The notes under the pieces were generated by a model that saw only the letters and a program-made list of their open reading frames with translations, searched no databases and was not told the DNA's origin. A DNA stretch of 64,000 bases. Source: Sporanaerobium hydrogeniformans (GTDB lineage: Bacteria; Bacillota; Clostridia; Lachnospirales; Cellulosilyticaceae). This document shows positions 26,625 through 34,766 of this stretch, in pieces. The position numbers and the translations under genes were made by a program. The first letter of the stretch is position 1. Each line of letters starts with the position of its first letter. The stretch lies in assembly GCF_002735925.1 (NCBI RefSeq), contig NZ_PEDL01000001.1, positions 62,001 through 126,000 of the forward strand. The letters are read 5' to 3'.

Positions 26625-27332
26625 ATGAAACGGTATTTAAATGTTGGGGTATTACTTAAGCTTCTTGTAGTAATAGGAATAGGTGGAGTTTTTGGTAAAC
26701 TTCTTTTAAATGGCAATTGGGCAACGTATATGCATCCTAGAATGGTGCCCTACATTGCTATTGCACTGATGCTATTAAGTGGAATGACGTTCTTTGAAAT
26801 ACCGCAGGTATGGAAGCCAAGTCATCATTTAAAGATGATGCCAGCTCTTTTACTTTTAGTCATACTAATGGTACTTGTAGTAGGCGAAAAAGTGATTGGA
26901 AAAGATAAAGCGATAGAAACGATGAGCCAACAAAGTAAGGAGCAGAGAAAAGCAGAAACGTTTAGTCAAACAGATAGGATAGAAATAGCAGATGAGGATT
27001 TTGGAAAATGGTATATTAAAATCTATGAAGAAGCTAAACTATATGAGGGCAAAAAAATACGCCTTAAAGGGCAAGTCCTTCATGATCCTGAATTAGGTTC
27101 TGATGAATTTGTACCTTCTCGGCGTGTGATAACTTGTTGTGCGGCAGATGCCGGCTCATATGGTTTTGTATGCCGAAGCCCCCAGGCTTCTAGCTTAAAA
27201 GAGGATGAATGGGTATGGGTGACAGGCACTCTTTACTGGCAGGAGATTTTAGGAGAGGAAATACCTGTCATAGAAGCTATAGCTATTGAAAAGGCTGAAC
27301 CACCCATTGAAGAGTATGCAACGTTTGAGTAA
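26625..27332 (+). CDS. TIGR03943 (DUF1980, YcgQ-like) membrane protein
   Basis: The 235-residue protein has about three N-terminal membrane helices and a C-terminal soluble OB-like domain with GKKIRLKGQVLHDPEL, RRVITCCAADAGSYGFVC and the DEWVWVTGTLYW strand. These are the landmarks of TIGR03943/DUF1980 proteins, which are usually encoded beside a permease such as Bacillus YcgR. The paired cysteines suggest metal binding. It lies 20 bases after the fusion gene and converges on the pyruvate:ferredoxin oxidoreductase gene with a 14-base gap. Confidence 0.8.
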   Translation: MKRYLNVGVLLKLLVVIGIGGVFGKLLLNGNWATYMHPRMVPYIAIALMLLSGMTFFEIPQVWKPSHHLKMMPALLLLVILMVLVVGEKVIGKDKAIETMSQQSKEQRKAETFSQTDRIEIADEDFGKWYIKIYEEAKLYEGKKIRLKGQVLHDPELGSDEFVPSRRVITCCAADAGSYGFVCRSPQASSLKEDEWVWVTGTLYWQEILGEEIPVIEAIAIEKAEPPIEEYATFE

Positions 27333-27346
27333 GTGTTTTGGAGTTG

Positions 27347-30300
27347 TTATTCTGCTAATTTTTTATAAGCCTCATAGCGTTCTTTGGCATCCTTTTCAGC
27401 TTGGATAAAGAGTGCTTCACTTTCTTCAGGATACTGTTTAGCAAGAGCTGCATAGCGTACTTGTCCCATAATAAAGTCTCTAAAACTTGCTGTAGGTTCT
27501 TTTGAATCTAAAAGGAAAGGGTTTTTACCTTGTTCTGTAAGTGTAGGGTTGTAACGGTATAAGTGCCAGTAGCCAGACTTAACTGCATCACCCATAGAGC
27601 TAATGGATTTGTCCATACCACATTTTAGACCATGGCTAATACAAGTTGCATAGGCAATGATAATGGATGGACCCTCATAAGCTTCTGCTTCAAGCATTGC
27701 TTTAACTAATTGATTTTTATCTGCTCCCATGGCTACTTGTGCAACGTAGATATTACCATAAGACATCATCATACGACCGAGGTCTTTTTTCTTAGAACGT
27801 TTACCACTAGCGGCAAATTTAGCAATGGCTGAAACGGGAGTGGATTTAGAGGCTTGGCCACCTGTATTAGAGTAAATCTCAGTATCGAAGACAAGGACAT
27901 TGACATTTTGACCAGAAGCGAGGACATGGTCTAAGCCACCATAGCCGATGTCATAAGCCCAGCCATCTCCACCAATAATCCATTGAGAACGTTTCACTAA
28001 GTAATCGCGTCTATCACGAATCTGTGTAAGATAAGGAAGAGCTTCAGCAAGAGTGATGCTAGCATTATCTAAAAGAGCTTCTACTTCAAAACTAGCAGCT
28101 TTTGAGAGTTCACCATTGTTTTTGTTTTCTAACCAATTACTAAAAACTGCTTTTTGATCTTCTGGAAGTGGTAAGTTAATAAGCGCTTCCATTGCTTCTT
28201 GAAGAGCATCACGCATTTGTTCAGCTGCTAAGAACATGCCTAAACCGTACTCTGCATTATCTTCAAAGAGAGAGTTTGCCCAAGCAGGTCCTTTGCCGAG
28301 GTGATTAGTAGTATAAGGAGTAGAAGGTGCAGAACCTCCCCAAATAGAAGAACATCCTGTTGCATTAGCAATCATCATACGATCACCAAAGAGTTGTGTA
28401 AGGAGTTTCATATAAGGAGTTTCGCCACAACCCGCACAAGCACCTGAGAATTCCATAAGAGGTGTTTTAAATTGGCTATCTTTTACCGTTGTACCTTTTA
28501 CTAAATCACCTTTATAAGCTACTTTTTCCGAAATAGAATAAGTCCAGTTATCTACTTCTGTTTTTACTTGACTTGCAAGAGGTTTCATCTCAAGAGATTT
28601 TGTTTTAGTTGGACAAATATCTACACAGTTACCACAACCTGTACAGTCCATTGGACTTACTTGAATCCTAAATTGAAGATTTTCAAGACCTTTACCTATA
28701 GCTTTTTTAGTTGCAAAGCTATCTGGTGCTAGGGCTTTTTCTTCTTCTGTAACAAGTACGGGGCGAATACAAGCGTGTGGGCAAACGAAGCTGCATTGGT
28801 TACATTGGATACAAGTATCTGTTTTCCATTCAGGAACGAAAATACCTACTCCACGTTTTTCATAAGCAGCAGTTCCTTGAGGGAAAGTACCGTCTTCCAT
28901 ACCACTAAAAGCACTAACAGGTAAGTTATCCCCTTCCATACGATTCATAGGTTCGACAATACGCGTGATAAAGTCAGGTTTGGTAGTTTTCTCTACTTTT
29001 ACTTCCTCGTTTGCAAATTTCCAGTTTACAGGAACATCAATACGTACAAGGGATTTTTGACCAGCTTCTACAGCTTGACAGTTCATATCCACTATGTTTT
29101 GACCTTTTTTGCCATAAGCTTTTTCGATAGAAGCTTTGAGATAAGCTGTTGCATCCTCTTCTGGTAAAATACCAGCAAGCTTAAAGAAAGCAGCTTGCAT
29201 AATCATGTTAATGCGTTTACCCAGACCAATTTCACCAGCGATACCAAAGGCATTAATGGTATAAAAGGAGATTTCATTTTCAGCAATAAAACGCTTCATG
29301 GCAGCGGGCAAATGACTATCTAATTCTTCAGCTGTCCAAAGAGTGTTTAAAACGAAGGTTCCACCTTTTTTTAGACCCTTTAAAAGGTCGTATTCATGCA
29401 CATAAGCTTGTTGATGACAGGCAATGTAGTCTGCTTCATCAATTAAATAGGTGGATTTGATAGGATCATTGCCAAAACGCAAGTGAGACATGGTAATGCC
29501 GCCAGATTTTTTAGAGTCATAAGCAAAGTAAGCTTGTACATATTTATCTGTGTGTTCACCAATGATTTTAATAGCTTGTTTGTTGGCACCGACTGTACCA
29601 TCTGAGCCTAATCCCCAGAATTTACAACGTACAGTACCAGGTGTTGAGATTTTTAGGTCTTTATCAATAGGGAGAGAAGTAAAAGTAACATCATCTTCAA
29701 TACCTACAGTAAATTGATCCTTAGGTTCAGTGGTCTTAAGGTTATCAAAAATAGCTAAAATATGACTAGGTGTAACATCTTTTGAACCAAGTCCATAACG
29801 TCCCCCAATAATAAGTGGTGTACGTTTAGAACCATAGAAAGCAGAACGCACATCTAAATAAAGTGGTTCACCTAAAGCACCTGGTTCTTTTGTACGATCA
29901 AGAACACAAATTCTTTCTGCTGTATGAGGAATAGCATTTAATAAGTGTTCACTAGAGAAGGGACGATAAAGATGTACTTTTACTAAACCATATTTTTCGC
30001 CTTTGCTATTAAGATAATCAATCGTTTCTTCAATGGTTTCTGTTACAGAACCCATTGCGATGAGTACATGTGTTGCATCTGCTGCACCATAGTAGTTAAA
30101 AAGACTATACTGGCGGCCTGTTAAGCCACCTACTTCCGCCATTGTTTGTTCTACGATAGGAATAATATTTTGATAAAACTTATTAGAAGCTTCACGTGTT
30201 TGGAAGTAGATATCCGCATTTTGTGCTGTTCCTCTCGTCACGGGGTGGTTAGGAGAAAGCGCACGTGAGCGGAAGGCAGCAAGTGCTTCTTGATCTACTA

Positions 30301-30880
30301 AAGCAGCATAATCTTCATAATCTAATACTTCTACCTTTTGAATTTCATGAGAGGTTCTAAACCCATCAAAGAAATGAATAAAAGGAAGACGCCCTTTAAG
30401 TGCTGCTAAGTGCGCTACAGGAGCAAGGTCAGCAACTTCTTGAACAGAGCCTGAACTAAGCATAACACAGCCTGTTTGACGAGCTGCCATTACATCTTGA
30501 TGGTCTCCGAAGATGGATAAAGCTTGAGCTGCCAAAGCACGTGCACTTACATGGAAAACACCAGGAAGAAGTTCACCTGCAACTTTATACATATTAGGAA
30601 TCATAAGAAGAAGTCCTTGAGAAGCAGTAAAGGTTGTAGTTAAAGCACCTGCTTGAAGACTACCATGAAAGGTACCTGCTGCTCCTGCTTCAGATTGCAT
30701 TTCTATAACTTTTACTTTTTGTCCAAAAATATTTTTCTTACCTGTTGAAGCCCAATCATCCACTACTTCAGCCATAGTAGAAGAAGGTGTAATAGGATAA
30801 ATAGCAGCTATATCGGTATAAGCATAAGCTACATAACTGGCAGCAGTATTGCCATCTAATGTCATTAATTTTTTTGCCAT
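27347..30880 (-). CDS. nifJ: Pyruvate:ferredoxin (flavodoxin) oxidoreductase
   Basis: The 1177-residue single-chain enzyme contains all expected domains: the N-terminal pyrimidine-binding domain (AAIYPITPSSTMAE), the gamma domain, two ferredoxin-type clusters (CIQCNQCSFVCPHAC and CTGCGNCVDICPTK), the extra cluster cysteines (GACAGCGETPY) and the thiamine-diphosphate domain (GGDGWAYDIGYGGLDH...SNTGGQ). It converts pyruvate and CoA to acetyl-CoA, CO2 and reduced ferredoxin, the core energy step in clostridia. I start it at the ATG at 30880, which has AGAGAGGG upstream; an in-frame ATG at 30931 has no such site. It is divergent from an hxlR-type regulator. Confidence 0.95.
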   Translation of the reverse strand: MAKKLMTLDGNTAASYVAYAYTDIAAIYPITPSSTMAEVVDDWASTGKKNIFGQKVKVIEMQSEAGAAGTFHGSLQAGALTTTFTASQGLLLMIPNMYKVAGELLPGVFHVSARALAAQALSIFGDHQDVMAARQTGCVMLSSGSVQEVADLAPVAHLAALKGRLPFIHFFDGFRTSHEIQKVEVLDYEDYAALVDQEALAAFRSRALSPNHPVTRGTAQNADIYFQTREASNKFYQNIIPIVEQTMAEVGGLTGRQYSLFNYYGAADATHVLIAMGSVTETIEETIDYLNSKGEKYGLVKVHLYRPFSSEHLLNAIPHTAERICVLDRTKEPGALGEPLYLDVRSAFYGSKRTPLIIGGRYGLGSKDVTPSHILAIFDNLKTTEPKDQFTVGIEDDVTFTSLPIDKDLKISTPGTVRCKFWGLGSDGTVGANKQAIKIIGEHTDKYVQAYFAYDSKKSGGITMSHLRFGNDPIKSTYLIDEADYIACHQQAYVHEYDLLKGLKKGGTFVLNTLWTAEELDSHLPAAMKRFIAENEISFYTINAFGIAGEIGLGKRINMIMQAAFFKLAGILPEEDATAYLKASIEKAYGKKGQNIVDMNCQAVEAGQKSLVRIDVPVNWKFANEEVKVEKTTKPDFITRIVEPMNRMEGDNLPVSAFSGMEDGTFPQGTAAYEKRGVGIFVPEWKTDTCIQCNQCSFVCPHACIRPVLVTEEEKALAPDSFATKKAIGKGLENLQFRIQVSPMDCTGCGNCVDICPTKTKSLEMKPLASQVKTEVDNWTYSISEKVAYKGDLVKGTTVKDSQFKTPLMEFSGACAGCGETPYMKLLTQLFGDRMMIANATGCSSIWGGSAPSTPYTTNHLGKGPAWANSLFEDNAEYGLGMFLAAEQMRDALQEAMEALINLPLPEDQKAVFSNWLENKNNGELSKAASFEVEALLDNASITLAEALPYLTQIRDRRDYLVKRSQWIIGGDGWAYDIGYGGLDHVLASGQNVNVLVFDTEIYSNTGGQASKSTPVSAIAKFAASGKRSKKKDLGRMMMSYGNIYVAQVAMGADKNQLVKAMLEAEAYEGPSIIIAYATCISHGLKCGMDKSISSMGDAVKSGYWHLYRYNPTLTEQGKNPFLLDSKEPTASFRDFIMGQVRYAALAKQYPEESEALFIQAEKDAKERYEAYKKLAE

Positions 30881-31042
30881 AATGTTTCCCTCTCTATCTT
30901 TGATTTTAGAATGTGTATTTATAAAGTACATTCTCTATTTTAAAATAGTAATATTTTCTAATTTTACGCTCCTTGAGGGAGCAGTTATGCTTTTATCATA
31001 AGAAAGAGCAAGATTTTTAACAAGTAGACACTTTTTTTATAG

Positions 31043-31064
31043 ATAGTATCAAAAAGGATACTAT
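31043..31064. promoter_or_regulatory. Inverted-repeat operator between nifJ and the HxlR gene
   Basis: ATAGTATC (31043-31050) and GATACTAT (31057-31064) are perfect 8-base arms with a 6-base spacer, directly upstream of a likely -10 TATACT (31067-31072) for the HxlR gene. HxlR/YodB-type regulators bind AT-rich TACTAT/ATAGTA-like repeats of this size, so this is the probable autoregulatory site. Confidence 0.6.
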
Positions 31065-31100
31065 GCTATACTAATCAATGACAGCAAAGGAGGACAGATA

Positions 31101-31514
31101 ATGGAAGAACCAAAACATGAAGAATGTGTCATGAAGGAACGTTGTGCACATTATTGTACATGCCCTATGACCCTTGTGCACCGTTTATTTTCAGGAAAAT
31201 GGAAAATTTTAATTTTATGGTATTTAAGTCATCAGACCTTACGTTTTAGTGATTTAAAAAGGAAAATTCCTGATATTACTCAAAAAATGTTAACCAATCA
31301 ATTAAGAAGCTTAGAAGAGGATGATTTAGTTATCCGTAAGGTCTATCCTGTCATACCACCACGAGTTGAATATAGCTTATCTGAAAGTGGTAAAAAGATG
31401 CTTCCTTTATTAGAAGGGATGTATCAATTTGGTATTGGGTATTTTAATACTCACCCTAAAGTATTTAAACAAAAATGTGAAAGAATAGAAGAAGAGCTTA
31501 CCGATGAGCAATGA
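31101..31514 (+). CDS. HxlR-family winged-helix regulator
   Basis: The 137-residue protein has the HxlR core: FSGKWKILILWYLSHQTLRFSDLKRKIPDITQKMLTNQL with the typical wing VYPVIPPRVEYSLSESGKKMLPLL. The N-terminus is unusually cysteine-rich (ECVMKERCAHYCTCPM, five cysteines within about 15 residues), which suits redox, electrophile or metal sensing as in YodB and HypR. It is transcribed away from nifJ, with a palindrome between them. GGAGGA lies ahead of the start. Confidence 0.88.
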   Translation: MEEPKHEECVMKERCAHYCTCPMTLVHRLFSGKWKILILWYLSHQTLRFSDLKRKIPDITQKMLTNQLRSLEEDDLVIRKVYPVIPPRVEYSLSESGKKMLPLLEGMYQFGIGYFNTHPKVFKQKCERIEEELTDEQ

Positions 31515-31790
31515 AAAACGCTCATAAAAGGATTATAAAAAACTTAAAAATAAAAATATAAAATAGGTATAAAGGGATTAAGAATGCATATACTAATCCC
31601 ATACAGAAAATGCTACTTCATGCAAATGAAATAGTGTTTCCTGTATACAAGTTAGGAGATGGTACCCTTGGAAAATAGCAAGCGTTAGCAAACTTATTTG
31701 AAGAAGTTATCACGACCTAATGATTTGCCTTTTTAAATTTAGATTTCCAAAGGGAACTGGGTTCTAGGGAAACTGAGCTTTATGAAGGCA
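31515..31790. other. Gene-free stretch with a possible decayed coding remnant
   Basis: AT-rich DNA follows the HxlR gene. One plus-strand frame near 31625-31725 reads VFPVYKLGDGTLGK, stop, QALANLFEEVITT, which looks protein-like but is interrupted and has no start or ribosome site. I see nothing else. Confidence 0.25.
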
Positions 31791-31828
31791 AAAAAAGCAA
31801 GAGTAGCCAACACTACTCTTGCTTTTTT
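31791..31828. terminator. Bidirectional terminator
   Basis: AAAAAAGCAAGAGTAG (31791-31806) and CTACTCTTGCTTTTTT (31813-31828) pair perfectly, giving a T run on both strands. It serves the minus-strand 39-codon gene and may stop read-through from the HxlR gene. Confidence 0.9.
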
Positions 31829-31875
31829 GATTGTTAAAAATTGTATCTCTAGCCGCTCAAAATACAACATAGAAC

Positions 31876-31995
31876 CTATTTATTACGAATGGCTAAGACA
31901 GAACGTTCAATATCTCTTAGAGTGACATCACCATATATACGAATAAGTAATTGAATTTGTTTTAAAACATCATCAATAGTTCCTGCAACACTCAT
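31876..31995 (-). CDS. 39-residue microprotein, putative SOS-regulated
   Basis: A short reading frame starts with MSVAGTIDDV and ends with RSVLAIRNK. It has an exact AAGGAGG ribosome site eight bases before the ATG, an extended -10 promoter, a LexA-type box at the promoter and a strong terminator 48 bases past its stop. This complete set of signals argues that it is a real gene despite its size. The sequence suggests two short amphipathic helices around YGDVTLRDIE, with no membrane segment or cysteine. I do not recognise it. By analogy with other SOS microproteins it could be a small inhibitor or adaptor, which is inference. Confidence 0.7.
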   Translation of the reverse strand: MSVAGTIDDVLKQIQLLIRIYGDVTLRDIERSVLAIRNK

Positions 31996-32027
31996 CTTTA
32001 TAGCCTCCTTAGGTATTTAATAAGTAG

Positions 32028-32033
32028 ATTGTA
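32028..32033 (-). promoter_or_regulatory. Extended -10 promoter of the 39-codon gene
   Basis: On the minus strand the sequence reads TGA-TACAAT, an extended -10 element, 32 bases upstream of the ATG. The LexA-type box lies just upstream, in the spacer/-35 zone. Confidence 0.65.
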
Positions 32034-32041
32034 TCACATAT

Positions 32042-32055
32042 CGAACAAATGTTCT
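32042..32055. promoter_or_regulatory. LexA/DinR SOS box
   Basis: CGAACAAATGTTCT matches the Bacillus LexA (DinR) consensus CGAAC-RNRY-GTTYC at 13 of 14 positions, with perfect GAAC-N4-GTTC arms. Its position over the promoter of the 39-codon minus-strand gene is where a LexA repressor would act. No other gene start lies within 500 bases. Confidence 0.75.
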
Positions 32056-32365
32056 ATAGTTTTTTTGAAAAAAATTAAAAATTTCATAAGGTATTTAAAA
32101 TGATTAGCAAAGTTTATAAGCACAGTAAAACCTTTAAAATAGATAAAGTCACATGACATAGAAGTGTAAAAATAGACAGAATGTAGAAAAATAGGATATA
32201 ATAATTAGATTATTTAAAAGCTTAAACAAAATAGACAAAGAGACAAACTTGAGGAGCACCTTCTTTTTGGGATTATAACTAGTCATAAAATGGAAAAGTG
32301 CAAAATGTATAAAAGGAAATGAAAAATAAAGAAAACTTAGGGCATACTTATTGGGAAACACTTGT

Positions 32366-32371
32366 TATAAT
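32366..32371 (+). promoter_or_regulatory. -10 element of the putative small RNA
   Basis: A perfect TATAAT predicts a start near 32378, exactly where the first hairpin of the RNA begins. No good -35 is visible, so an activator or another sigma contact may be needed. Confidence 0.5.
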
Positions 32372-32377
32372 GTACTT

Positions 32378-32484
32378 GTAACTTCCCCCAGATGTTACAG
32401 CAAATATTTAATTATTTGCTACCCCTAGAATAAAATACCTTCTCTCAAGGAGAAAAGACCCGTCGTCTTTCTCCTTCTTTTTTT
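32378..32484 (+). ncRNA. Candidate small regulatory RNA with C-rich unpaired segments
   Basis: The predicted RNA of about 107 bases folds into three hairpins. First, GTAAC (32378-32382) and GTTAC (32394-32398) hold a loop with CTTCCCCC-type sequence. Second, GCAAATA (32400-32406) pairs with TATTTGC (32413-32419). An unpaired ACCCCT follows. Third is a terminator, AAGGAGAAAAGAC (32447-32459) with GTCTTTCTCCTT (32465-32476) and seven Ts. C-rich unpaired segments that can pair with Shine-Dalgarno sequences are the hallmark of Firmicute small RNAs such as RsaE/RoxS. An alternative hairpin (TTCTC at 32440 with GAGAA at 32450) could open the terminator, so a leader attenuator for the protease gene is also possible. 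Confidence 0.5.
32447..32484 (+). terminator. Intrinsic terminator upstream of the FtsH-like gene
   Basis: A 12-base-pair stem with one bulged A is followed by TTTTTTT (32478-32484). It ends the putative small RNA about 107 bases before the protease start codon. Confidence 0.88.
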
Positions 32485-32591
32485 GTCTACTTTTCCAACG
32501 ACCTACTAATGCGATAAGTCTTGTGATGAGGTTATAATAGGTGTAAGGCATACTCCCTTAGAAAAGGGGAGAGGCGTAAGGAGGAGAGTAA

Positions 32592-34331
32592 ATGAGAAGA
32601 AAAAGAGTTTTTCTAATGAGTGGAATAATTTTAGGTGTATTACTCCTTATGGGTGGCATAACATGGAATAAGCATTCTAAGCCTGTGCAAATGTCTTATA
32701 ATGAGTTTATAAGCAAGGTTGAAAATAAACAAATAGAGGAAGTTATATTAAGCTCTGAAGCCAAGCTTCACTTTAAACAATATGGGGAAGATATCTCTTA
32801 TGAAACAGATAATCCACGTACTCAAAGCTTTAAAGAAAAACTTCTTTTAAATAATGTTAAGGTAATAGAAAAAACGACAACACAATTTGATATGGTACAA
32901 AGTGTAATAAGTTTAGCTTTTATGGTAGCTATGTTTACTTTAATCTTTAAAATGGTAAGTAAGCAGGGAATGAGCAAAGGGGCTATGAGTTTAAATTCTA
33001 AGCCTATTGAAGCAAATGAACTTAAGCAAGATTTTAATAATATTGCAGGAAATGAAGAAGCTAAAGAACAAGTTCAAGATATTATTGACTTTATGAAAAA
33101 CCCAGAAAAGTATGCGAAACTAGGAGCAAGAATGCCTAAGGGGATTATTCTCTATGGGCCACCAGGAACAGGAAAGACACTAATGGCTAAAGCGATTGCC
33201 AAAGAAGCAGGAGTAGCATTCTTTTCCGTAAGTGGTTCTGATTTTGTACAGCTTTATGTGGGAGTAGGGGCAAGTCGTGTACGTGAAATTTTTGGGGAGG
33301 CACGTAAACATAAAAAAGCCGTTATTTTTATTGATGAAATTGATGCAATTGGAAAGAAAAGAAGTCAAAGTGCACAGAATAGTAATGATGAGAAAGACCA
33401 AACCTTAAATGCACTTTTAACAGAAATGTCAGGATTTAGAGAAGATGAGGGGATTGTTATTATTGCAGCAACTAACCGTTTAGACATGTTAGATGATGCA
33501 CTTTTAAGACCAGGGCGTTTTGATAGACATATTGAAGTAGGTTATCCTGATCTTGCAGCAAGAGAGGCTATTTTAAAGCTTCATATAAAAAATAAGCCTT
33601 TAAGTGAAGATATTAATCTTAAAGAGCTTGCTAAACAAACTGTTTATTTTTCAGGAGCTATGCTAGAAAATTTAGTTAATGAAGCAGCTATTTCAGCAGC
33701 CAAGGAAGATCAGAAAGTGATTACTAAAGAAGGGATAGATTCAGCCTTTTATACAGTGATTGCGGGAAAAGAAAAAAAGGATCGAAGTGGGATAGATAGA
33801 CGTGAGCGTAAGGTAACAGCCTTCCATGAAGCAGGACATACTTTAATTACGAAGTTAGTTGCTCCAGAAAATAGTATAACGAAAGTTACCATTATTCCGA
33901 GTACTAAAGGAGCAGGAGGCTTTAGTATGAATATTCCTAAGGATAAAATGTATCATACCAAACAAGATATTTTAAATCAAATTAAGGTTAGTTTGGGGGG
34001 GAGAGCTGCTGAAGAACTGATTTTTGGGAAAGACTTTATTACAACAGGAGCAAGTAATGACCTTGAAAGGGCCAGTGGGCTTATTAAAGATTACTTGATG
34101 CGTTATGGGATGGATGAGGAGTTTGGGCTAGTTAATTGGAAAGTCTTATTAGGAGAAGATAAGACGGAAGGAAGATGGCTTTTAGAAAAGGCTTCTACAC
34201 ATTTGAATAAGCTATATGAGGAATGTAAGCAAATTTTAATAAATCATAAAGAAGTGCTAGAGTTACTAGCAGAAGCACTCCTTGAAAAAGAAACCTTGGA
34301 TGAACAAGAAATAGCTAACTTCTTTACATAA
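32592..34331 (+). CDS. FtsH-type ATP-dependent zinc metalloprotease
   Basis: The 579-residue protein has the FtsH order: membrane helix (about residues 7-24), short extracytoplasmic domain, second helix (about 102-122), AAA+ domain with GPPGTGKT (around 190-197), VIFIDEIDAIG, the RPGRFDR arginine-finger motif, and the M41 protease domain with HEAGH (His412, His416) and the downstream aspartate region GASNDLERA. FtsH degrades misassembled membrane proteins and some regulators. At 579 residues it is shorter than housekeeping FtsH (about 610-680), with the C-terminal tail missing, so it may be a second, specialised copy. AAGGAGGAG precedes the start. The last codons form one arm of its terminator. 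Confidence 0.9.
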   Translation: MRRKRVFLMSGIILGVLLLMGGITWNKHSKPVQMSYNEFISKVENKQIEEVILSSEAKLHFKQYGEDISYETDNPRTQSFKEKLLLNNVKVIEKTTTQFDMVQSVISLAFMVAMFTLIFKMVSKQGMSKGAMSLNSKPIEANELKQDFNNIAGNEEAKEQVQDIIDFMKNPEKYAKLGARMPKGIILYGPPGTGKTLMAKAIAKEAGVAFFSVSGSDFVQLYVGVGASRVREIFGEARKHKKAVIFIDEIDAIGKKRSQSAQNSNDEKDQTLNALLTEMSGFREDEGIVIIAATNRLDMLDDALLRPGRFDRHIEVGYPDLAAREAILKLHIKNKPLSEDINLKELAKQTVYFSGAMLENLVNEAAISAAKEDQKVITKEGIDSAFYTVIAGKEKKDRSGIDRRERKVTAFHEAGHTLITKLVAPENSITKVTIIPSTKGAGGFSMNIPKDKMYHTKQDILNQIKVSLGGRAAEELIFGKDFITTGASNDLERASGLIKDYLMRYGMDEEFGLVNWKVLLGEDKTEGRWLLEKASTHLNKLYEECKQILINHKEVLELLAEALLEKETLDEQEIANFFT

Positions 34332-34345
34332 GAAGTTAGCTATTT
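34309..34345. terminator. Bidirectional terminator overlapping the ftsH-like stop codon
   Basis: AAATAGCTAACTTCTT (34309-34324) and AAGAAGTTAGCTATTT (34330-34345) form a perfect 16-base-pair stem around a 5-base loop. The stop codon of the protease begins in the loop, and the last codons of the convergent HTH gene fall in the right arm. Confidence 0.9.
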
Positions 34346-34560
34346 GGTGTATTTTTCTTGTTTTGTAAATTTATAATATCGTTGCGCCAATAAAGCCTTA
34401 CACGGTTAATGGTCTTGATGGGGGTAATTCTTCCTTTACTTACAAGTTCATCGAGATATTGCCTAGAACAGTTTAGTAGGCATGTCGCTTCAGCAGTAGT
34501 AATGATTTCGTTGCATATAAAATCTATCAAGTGTTCTTTGTCATCAAAGGTATATTTCAT
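34336..34560 (-). CDS. Small excisionase-type HTH protein
   Basis: The 74-residue protein is a single winged helix-turn-helix of the MerR/excisionase type (ITTAEATCLLNCSRQYLDELVSKGRITPIKTINRVRLYWRNDI). Such proteins bind DNA as recombination directionality factors or small regulators. The start at 34560 is chosen for its AAAGGGGG site; an upstream in-frame ATG at 34623 lacks one. No integrase or attachment site is visible nearby, so a regulatory role is more likely here. Confidence 0.75.
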   Translation of the reverse strand: MKYTFDDKEHLIDFICNEIITTAEATCLLNCSRQYLDELVSKGRITPIKTINRVRLYWRNDIINLQNKKNTPNS

Positions 34561-34766
34561 TTCAAAGTCCCCCTTTGCCAATATATTTACTATTGTAAAG
34601 TATTTTAAGTAATTTATCAACAATTAATAGTAGATTCCTATAATTAATTATTTGAACTGATAGTTGTATTTTGTATAAACTTTTAATTTTCTTCATATGC
34701 TTCGTTTATAATAAAAAGAAAAGAACTGTATAAACACTCAATAAAGCTAAGAAGAGGAGAAAGCTT

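Noticed and set aside
32149-32361. Minus-strand open frame of 70 codons rich in Phe and Leu
   Set aside because: No ribosome site precedes its ATG, the composition mirrors AT-rich spacer DNA, and it overlaps the -10 region of the small RNA candidate.
34336-34560. Excisionase-like gene taken as evidence of an integrated element
   Set aside because: No integrase, attachment repeats, phage genes or composition change are visible around it.
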